DNA of 46,524 nucleotides, taken from Streptomyces regalis (GTDB taxonomy: Bacteria > Actinomycetota > Actinomycetes > Streptomycetales > Streptomycetaceae). Of the stretch, positions 40,996 through 46,524 are shown piece by piece. The notes under the pieces are model-generated. The model saw nothing but the letters and a program-made list of their open reading frames with translations. It was not told the origin of the DNA and made no database searches. Numbering within the stretch: position 1 is the first letter of the stretch; every line of letters begins with the position of its first letter. The translations under genes and the position numbers were made by a program. The stretch covers positions 1 through 46,524 of the forward strand of contig NZ_LLZG01000385.1 in NCBI RefSeq assembly GCF_001509475.1. Reading direction: 5' to 3'.

Positions 40996-41017
40996 AACTG
41001 CCAAAGGCCGCCGTTAG
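40989..41017 (+). promoter_or_regulatory. Candidate SARP box 4 (first PKS gene)
   Basis: Three heptamers at exact 11-bp steps: GATTTAG (40989-40995), GCCAAAG (41000-41006) and CCGTTAG (41011-41017). The third is the weakest match to the others. The set lies 60 bp upstream of the PKS start, similar to the 56 bp before the ABC operon. Confidence 0.5.
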
Positions 41018-41076
41018 GGCAGGTCGCGAGGGTGGTTGTGCCAGGTGTCCCGCACCGAGGGAGTACGTGACAGACC

Positions 41077-44000
41077 ATGCCTAACGACCGCCCCACGCCG
41101 ATCGCCGTCGTCGGACTCGCCTGCCGCCTCCCCAAAGCCCCGGATCCCGACTCGTTCTGGGAACTGCTCAGCCGCGGCGAGGACGCCGTCGGGCAGGCCC
41201 CGGCGGGGCGTTGGTCCGCGACGGCGCCGGGGCGGGGGGCGTTCCTCGACGAGGTGGACCGCTTCGACGCGGCCTTCTTCGGGATCTCCCCGCGCGAGGC
41301 GGCCGCGATGGACCCGCAGCAGCGGCTGATGCTCGAACTGGGCTGGGAGGCGCTGGAGGAGGCCGGCATCGTGCCCGCCGACCTCGCCGGCAGCCGCACG
41401 GCGGTCTTCGCCAGCGCCATCTGGGACGACTACGCCGCGCTCCACCACCGGCGCGGCGAGGACGCGGCGGACCGCCACTCGGTCACCGGGCTGCACCGGG
41501 GCATCCTCGCCAACCGGCTGTCGTACGTGCTCGGTCTGACCGGTCCGAGCCTCACCGTGGACGCGGCCCAGTCGTCCTCGCTGGTCGCCGTGCACCTGGC
41601 CTGTGAGAGCCTGCGCGGCGGCGAGTCGGATCTGGCCGTGGTCGGCGGCGTCAACCTGATTCTGTCCGCGGGCAGCAGCGCGGACAGCGCGCGCTTCGGG
41701 GCGTTGTCGCCGGACGGGCAGTGCTTCACCTTCGACGCGCGGGCGAACGGGTACGTGCGGGGCGAGGGCGGCGTGGCCGTCGTACTCAAACCCCTGGAGC
41801 GGGCGGTCGCGGACGGCGATCGGGTGCACTGCGTGATCCTGGGCAGCGCCGTGAACAACGACGGCGCCTCCCGCGCGCTCACGGTGCCGGACCGGTCGGC
41901 GCAGGAGGCGGTGATCCGGGAGGCCCACGCCCGGGCGGGCACCACCGCCGAGGCCGTGCAGTACGTCGAGTTGCACGGCACCGGCACTCCGGTGGGCGAC
42001 CCCGTCGAGGCCGCCGCCCTGGGCGCCGCCCTCGGCGTCGGGCGGCCCGCCGACGCCCCGTTGCTGGTGGGTTCGGCGAAGACGAACGTGGGGCATCTGG
42101 AGGGCGCCGCCGGTCTGGTGGGCCTGCTCAAGACGGCCCTGGCCATCGCGCGGCGACGCCTGCCCGCGAGCCTGAACTTCCGCACGGCCAATCCGGCGAT
42201 CCCGCTGGCGGAGCTGGGGATCCGTGTGCAGACCGGGGAGACGGCGTGGCCGCGGGAGGACCGGCCACTCGTCGCGGGTGTGAGTTCCTTCGGCATGGGC
42301 GGCACCAACTGCCATGTGGTGCTGGGCGATCCGCAGGCGGTGGGTCGCGACGCGGTGGACGCTCGCGACGGGTCCCCGGCACGGGACGGTGTACGGCGGG
42401 CCGGCGGGCCGGTGCCCTGGCTCGTGTCCGGCCGGGACGCGGGGGCACTGCGGGCGCAGGCGGCGCGACTGGCGCGGCACGGCCGGAGCGCCGATGCCAC
42501 GGCACATGCCCTGGACACGGCCTTCGCGCTGGCGGCGACGCGGACGCAGTTCGCCGAACGGGCCGTGGTCGTGGCAGAGGACCGTGCGGAACTGCTGCGG
42601 GCCGTCGAGGCGCTGGCGGCGGGCGAGGAGCATCCCTCGGTGGTGCGCGGCCGGGCCTCGGACCCGGTCCGTACGGCCTTCCTGTTCACGGGGCAGGGCA
42701 GCCAGCGCGCCGGGATGGGGCACGAGCTGTACGCGGCCGAGCCGGTCTTCGCCGAGGCGTTCGAAGCCGTCTGCGCGGCACTCGACGTCCACCTCGAACG
42801 GCCCCTGCGGGAGGTCGTGTTCGGTGACGACCCCGCGCTGCACGAGACGCGCTGGACCCAGCCCGCCCTGTTCGCCCTGGAGACGGCGCTGTTCCACCTC
42901 GTACGGCATCGGGGGCTGGAGCCGGACTGCCTGGCCGGGCACTCGATCGGCGAGCTCACCGCGGCACACGCGGCCGGTGTGTTCTCGCTCGACGACGCCG
43001 CGCTGCTCGTCGCCGCCCGCGGGCGTCTGATGCAGCAGGCCCCGGCAGGCGGCGCCATGGTGGCGGTGGAGGCGACCGAGGACGAGGTGCTGCCACTCCT
43101 GTCCGCCGGGGTCTCGGTGGCCGCCGTCAACGGGCCGCGGGCCGTGGTCGTCTCGGGCGAGGAACCTCAGGCCGAGCGGATCGCCGCCCACTTCACCGAG
43201 CGCGGGCGACGCACGCGACGGCTCACGGTCAGCCATGCCTTCCACTCCCCGCACATGGACTCCGTGGTCGCGGAGTTCCGCCGTATCGCCTCCGGCGTGG
43301 ACTTCCACGCGCCCGCCGTTCCGGTCGTCTCCAACGTCACCGGTGAGTTCGCCACGACCCAGGAGCTGACGTCCCCGGACTACTGGGCGCGGCACATCCG
43401 CTCGGCGGTCCGGTTCCACGACGGGGTGCGGACCGTCGGGCTCGGTGGCCCGACGGTCTTCCTGGAGCTCGGCCCGGACGCCGTCCTCACCGGCATGGCC
43501 CGTGAGTGCCTGGAGGGCGGCGGCCACACTCTGCTGTCCGCTCTGCGGCGGGGCAGGCCGGAGCCGCGGACGCTGTTGTCGGCGCTGTCCGGGGCTCATG
43601 TCCACGGCGCCGTGGTCGACTGGGCCGGTGCGCTGGCGGCACGCGGTGGTCGGCCGGTGCCGCTGCCGACGTACGCGTTCCAGCGGGAGCGCCACTGGCT
43701 CGACGAGGCGCCGGTGGGCGGCGACGCGGCCGCCCGGCCCGGCAGCCCGCCTCCCGCGCGGGAAGCCGCCGACGGCGCACCGGACGAGGTGACCACGGGC
43801 GCGGACGGCGGGAGCGAGCGGCCGCCGGTGTCCCGTGCCGGGCTGCTGGACCTCGTACGCACCCAGGCGGCCCTCGTGCTCGGGCATGTCACCTCCGACG
43901 CCGTGGACGCCGGCCGCAGCTTCAAGGATCTCGGCTTCGACTCGCTCTCCGGTGTGGAACTGCGGGACCGGCTGCGCACGGCGACCGGGCTGGACCTCCC

Positions 44001-46524
44001 GACGGGGCTCGTCTACAACCACCCGACGCCCGAGGCCGTGGTGGAGCTGCTGGCCGAGCGGCTCGGCCGCGGCGGTGCGGCCACGGATGCGGCCGGGGCG
44101 CCGTCGGCCGTCGCCGCCGACGAGCCCGTGGCGATCGTCGGCATGGCCTGCCGCTATCCGGGGGGTGTCGCCTCCCCCGAGGACCTGTGGCACCTGGTCG
44201 ACTCGGGCACCGACGCCATCGGCCCCTTCCCCACCGACCGCGGCTGGGATCTCGCCGCCCTGTACGACCCCGACCCGTCGACGCCGGGGACGACCTATGT
44301 GCGGGAGGGCGGATTCCTGCTCGGGGCGGGCGACTTCGACGCGGCGCTGTTCGGGATCAGCCCGCGCGAGGCCGAGGCGATGGATCCGCAGCAGCGGCTG
44401 CTCCTCGAGACGGCCTGGGAGGCCTTCGAGCGGGCGGGCATCGCGCCGGACCGGATGCGGGGCAGCGCGTCCGGGGTGTTCGTGGGGGCCACGGCCCAGG
44501 ACTACGGGCCGCGTCTGCACGAGGCCGCGGACGGTCACGACGGGCATCTGCTGACGGGGAGCACCACGAGCGTCGCCTCGGGCCGGCTGGCCTATGCCTT
44601 CGGCCTGGAGGGCCCGGCCGTCACGGTGGACACCGCGTGCTCGTCCTCCCTGGTCGCCCTGCATCTCGCGGTCCAGGCGCTGCGCCAGGGCGAGTGCGAT
44701 CTCGCGCTGGCGGGCGGGGTGGCGGTGATGCCGACGCCGGGCATGTTCCTGGAGTTCAGCCGGCAGCGCGGGCTGGCGCCGGACGGCCGGTGCAAACCCT
44801 TCGCGGCCGCGGCGGACGGCACCGCGTGGTCGGAGGGTGTGGGCCTGCTCCTCGTGGAGCGGCTGTCGGACGCCCGCCGCAACCGGCACCGGATCCTCGC
44901 CGTCGTACGGGGATCCGCCATCAACCAGGACGGCGCCAGCAACGGCCTGACCGCGCCGAGCGGTCCCGCGCAGGAACGCGTCATCCGGCAGGCCCTCGGT
45001 GCCGCCGGGCTGGTGCCCGCGGACGTGGACGCGATGGAGGCGCACGGCACCGGCACCCGGCTCGGCGACCCCATCGAGGCCGAGGCCCTGATCGCGGTGT
45101 ACGGGCAGGACCGGCCGGCCGAACAACCGCTGCTGCTGGGCTCGTTGAAGGCGAACATCGGGCACGCACAGGCCGCGGCCGGGGTCGCCGGGGTCATCAA
45201 GATGGTGCAGGCCCTGCGGCACGGGGCGCTCCCCGCGACCTTGCATGTGGACGCGCCCTCCCCGCACGTGAACTGGGCCACGGGCGCCGTCGAGCTGCTC
45301 GCGCGGCCCACGAAGTGGCCGGACCGCGGCCGCCCGCGCCGGGCCGCCGTCTCCTCCTTCGGCATCAGCGGGACCAACGCCCACGTCATTCTCGAACAGG
45401 CACCGGACGCCCCGCTGCCGTTGCCAGTGCCGGTGCCGGATGCCGCTGGTGCCGACCCGGAGGCACCGGTCGAAGGCCCGGGCAGGTACGACGGCCCGGT
45501 CCTGCTGCCGCTGTCCGGGCACACCCCGCAGGCGTTGCGCGCCCAGGCCGAGCGGCTGCACGCCCATCTCGACGCCCTGCCGCGGATCGTTCCCGCCGCC
45601 GTGGCCCGGGAGTTGAGCAGGGGCCGCGCCCATCTGGAGCACCGCGCCGTCGTCGTGGCCGACCGCAGGGCGAGGACACAGGACGCTCTGGCGGCCCTGG
45701 CCGCCGACCGGGACCACGCCGGTCTGGTGCGCGGCCGGGCCTCGGGCCCCGTCCGTACGGCCTTCCTGTTCACCGGGCAGGGCAGCCAGCGCGCCGGGAT
45801 GGGCCGCGAACTGTACGCCGCCGAGCCCGAGTTCGCCGCCGCCTTCGACGAGGCCTGCGCCGCCCTCGACCCCCATCTGGACGTGTCGCTGCGCGACCTC
45901 GTGCTCTCCGGCGACGACACGCTGATCCACCAGACCGGCTACACCCAGCCCGCCCTCTTCGCCCTGGAGACCGCGCTGTTCCGGCTCGTACGGCATGCGG
46001 GGCCGGAACCGGACTTCCTCGCCGGGCACTCGGTCGGGGAGCTGGTGGCAGCCCATGTCGCAGGTGTCCTCACCCTCGACGACGCCGCCACCCTGGTCGC
46101 CGCCCGAGGCCGCCTGATGCAGTCCGCCCAGCCAGGCGGCGCCATGACCGCCATCGAAGCCACCGAGGACGAAATACTGCCCCACCTCACCCCCCACACC
46201 GCCATCGCCGCCATCAACGGCCCCCACGCACTCGTCATCGCCGGCGACACACCCGACATCGAACACATCACCACCCACTTCACCCACCGCGGCCGACGCA
46301 CCCGACAACTCCCCGTCAGCCACGCCTTCCACTCCCCCCACATGGACCCCGCCCTCGACGACTTCCACCACACCGCCACCCAACTCCACTTCCACACCCC
46401 CCGCATCCCCATCGTCTCCACCCTCACCGGACACCTCGCCACCCCCGACCAACTCACCACCCCCGACTACTGGACCCACCACATCCGCCAAACCGTCCGC
46501 TACCACCACGCCATCCAGACACTG
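41077..46524 (+). CDS. abyB1: Modular type I polyketide synthase, first gene (AbyB1-type), 5' part
   Basis: ATG 41077 opens a frame of 1,816 codons that runs off the window. Loading module: KSQ (about 8-415) with Gln165 in DAAQSSSL where the active Cys should be, so it decarboxylates malonyl-ACP to give an acetyl starter; AT (about 530-830) with GHSIGE (Ser623) and HAFH (720-723), which predicts malonyl-CoA; ACP with [10 protein letters not shown] (Ser956). Module 1: KS with active Cys1188 in [10 protein letters not shown] with GHSVGE (Ser1652) and HAFH (1749-1752), again malonyl. The window ends inside this AT. Starter acetate plus malonate agrees with abyssomicin-type chains. In-frame codons before the ATG end at a stop at 41068. 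The last 420 bp have a different codon style. Confidence 0.95.
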   Translation, partial: MPNDRPTPIAVVGLACRLPKAPDPDSFWELLSRGEDAVGQAPAGRWSATAPGRGAFLDEVDRFDAAFFGISPREAAAMDPQQRLMLELGWEALEEAGIVPADLAGSRTAVFASAIWDDYAALHHRRGEDAADRHSVTGLHRGILANRLSYVLGLTGPSLTVDAAQSSSLVAVHLACESLRGGESDLAVVGGVNLILSAGSSADSARFGALSPDGQCFTFDARANGYVRGEGGVAVVLKPLERAVADGDRVHCVILGSAVNNDGASRALTVPDRSAQEAVIREAHARAGTTAEAVQYVELHGTGTPVGDPVEAAALGAALGVGRPADAPLLVGSAKTNVGHLEGAAGLVGLLKTALAIARRRLPASLNFRTANPAIPLAELGIRVQTGETAWPREDRPLVAGVSSFGMGGTNCHVVLGDPQAVGRDAVDARDGSPARDGVRRAGGPVPWLVSGRDAGALRAQAARLARHGRSADATAHALDTAFALAATRTQFAERAVVVAEDRAELLRAVEALAAGEEHPSVVRGRASDPVRTAFLFTGQGSQRAGMGHELYAAEPVFAEAFEAVCAALDVHLERPLREVVFGDDPALHETRWTQPALFALETALFHLVRHRGLEPDCLAGHSIGELTAAHAAGVFSLDDAALLVAARGRLMQQAPAGGAMVAVEATEDEVLPLLSAGVSVAAVNGPRAVVVSGEEPQAERIAAHFTERGRRTRRLTVSHAFHSPHMDSVVAEFRRIASGVDFHAPAVPVVSNVTGEFATTQELTSPDYWARHIRSAVRFHDGVRTVGLGGPTVFLELGPDAVLTGMARECLEGGGHTLLSALRRGRPEPRTLLSALSGAHVHGAVVDWAGALAARGGRPVPLPTYAFQRERHWLDEAPVGGDAAARPGSPPPAREAADGAPDEVTTGADGGSERPPVSRAGLLDLVRTQAALVLGHVTSDAVDAGRSFKDLGFDSLSGVELRDRLRTATGLDLPTGLVYNHPTPEAVVELLAERLGRGGAATDAAGAPSAVAADEPVAIVGMACRYPGGVASPEDLWHLVDSGTDAIGPFPTDRGWDLAALYDPDPSTPGTTYVREGGFLLGAGDFDAALFGISPREAEAMDPQQRLLLETAWEAFERAGIAPDRMRGSASGVFVGATAQDYGPRLHEAADGHDGHLLTGSTTSVASGRLAYAFGLEGPAVTVDTACSSSLVALHLAVQALRQGECDLALAGGVAVMPTPGMFLEFSRQRGLAPDGRCKPFAAAADGTAWSEGVGLLLVERLSDARRNRHRILAVVRGSAINQDGASNGLTAPSGPAQERVIRQALGAAGLVPADVDAMEAHGTGTRLGDPIEAEALIAVYGQDRPAEQPLLLGSLKANIGHAQAAAGVAGVIKMVQALRHGALPATLHVDAPSPHVNWATGAVELLARPTKWPDRGRPRRAAVSSFGISGTNAHVILEQAPDAPLPLPVPVPDAAGADPEAPVEGPGRYDGPVLLPLSGHTPQALRAQAERLHAHLDALPRIVPAAVARELSRGRAHLEHRAVVVADRRARTQDALAALAADRDHAGLVRGRASGPVRTAFLFTGQGSQRAGMGRELYAAEPEFAAAFDEACAALDPHLDVSLRDLVLSGDDTLIHQTGYTQPALFALETALFRLVRHAGPEPDFLAGHSVGELVAAHVAGVLTLDDAATLVAARGRLMQSAQPGGAMTAIEATEDEILPHLTPHTAIAAINGPHALVIAGDTPDIEHITTHFTHRGRRTRQLPVSHAFHSPHMDPALDDFHHTATQLHFHTPRIPIVSTLTGHLATPDQLTTPDYWTHHIRQTVRYHHAIQTL
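42641..42745 (+). repeat. Long near-identical segment shared by the two AT domains (copy 1)
   Basis: This 105-bp segment at the start of the loading AT recurs at 45725-45829 in the module 1 AT with only a handful of differences. It spans [17 protein letters not shown]. The flanking linker and AT body are less alike, so a local gene-conversion patch is likely. Confidence 0.75.
45725..45829 (+). repeat. Long near-identical segment shared by the two AT domains (copy 2)
   Basis: Partner of 42641-42745, at an offset of 3,084 bp. It covers the KS-AT linker end and the first residues of the module 1 AT. Confidence 0.75.
46100..46524 (+). other. Segment of distinct codon usage inside the module 1 AT
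   Basis: From about 46100 the coding strand becomes very C-rich and G-poor, with runs such as CACCCCCCACACC and codons GAA, ATA and CCC that are rare upstream. The protein frame continues without a break. This style is seen in many Streptomyces PKS genes whose modules spread by duplication, and suggests that the AT was recombined from another module or cluster. Confidence 0.7.

Noticed and set aside
41014..46509. Very long open frame of 1,831 codons on the minus strand, antisense to the PKS
   Set aside because: It is a GC-rich shadow: the plus strand encodes complete KS, AT and ACP motifs, and the antisense protein is low-complexity Gly/Arg/Val-rich without any family motif.
1..46524. tRNA genes, integrase, attachment sites or insertion-sequence ends that would explain the gene debris
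   Set aside because: None was found by reading: no tRNA-like sequence, no transposase or integrase motif and no terminal inverted repeats were noticed.

Overview
The window looks like Streptomyces chromosome: very high G+C, many GTG starts, 4-bp ATGA/GTGA gene overlaps, SARP and LAL-type regulators, and a Zur box. It falls into two parts. I used no database, so names come from recognised motifs and remembered families.

Positions 1-15,400 are an accessory stretch full of broken genes. From the left: the end of a DM13-domain protein; an arsenic-type group (intact arsR, a methyltransferase with an apparent internal deletion, two pieces of an ArsO-like flavin monooxygenase, a frameshifted second flavoprotein, and two matching palindromic operators); an intact metallo-beta-lactamase-fold hydrolase; scraps of an MFS transporter and a KdpD-like kinase; an intact TerD-like protein and an intact vanadium haloperoxidase. 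A block that resembles a DevR/OsdR-type low-oxygen regulon follows: a NarK-like transporter, a PPOX flavoprotein, two Acg-like nitroreductases and a STAS protein, with candidate operator sequences and a perfect 51-bp tandem duplication. The stretch ends with zinc-transport remnants, a Zur box and a ferredoxin-like protein.

Positions 15,188-46,524 (running off the right edge) hold most of an abyssomicin-type spirotetronate gene cluster. The diagnostic set is a small beta-barrel AbyU-type Diels-Alderase (22858-23262) followed by the five-gene tetronate cassette: KASIII, FkbH glyceryl transferase/phosphatase, ACP, E2-like acyltransferase and eliminating hydrolase. Around it lie a flavin reductase and luciferase-like monooxygenase, a P450 with a 3Fe-4S ferredoxin, an MFS exporter with its TetR repressor, a four-gene oligopeptide-type ABC transporter, a type II thioesterase, SARP and LAL regulators, and the first PKS gene, with a KSQ-AT-ACP loading module and the start of a malonyl-specific extension module. 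In the expected scheme the PKS makes a linear polyketide, the A-genes add a glyceryl unit to form an exomethylene tetronate, AbyU performs the [4+2] cyclisation, and the oxygenases finish the molecule.

The most unusual points are an 880-residue RHS/YD-repeat protein that appears to be the first gene of the AbyU-tetronate operon; an integral-membrane acyltransferase paired with an HSL-type esterase in the P450 operon; and four sites with GCTTTAG-like heptamers spaced exactly 11 bp, each in front of a transcription unit of the cluster, which look like the binding sites of the cluster's SARP. At three of these sites the box also supplies the TAG stop codon of the preceding gene.
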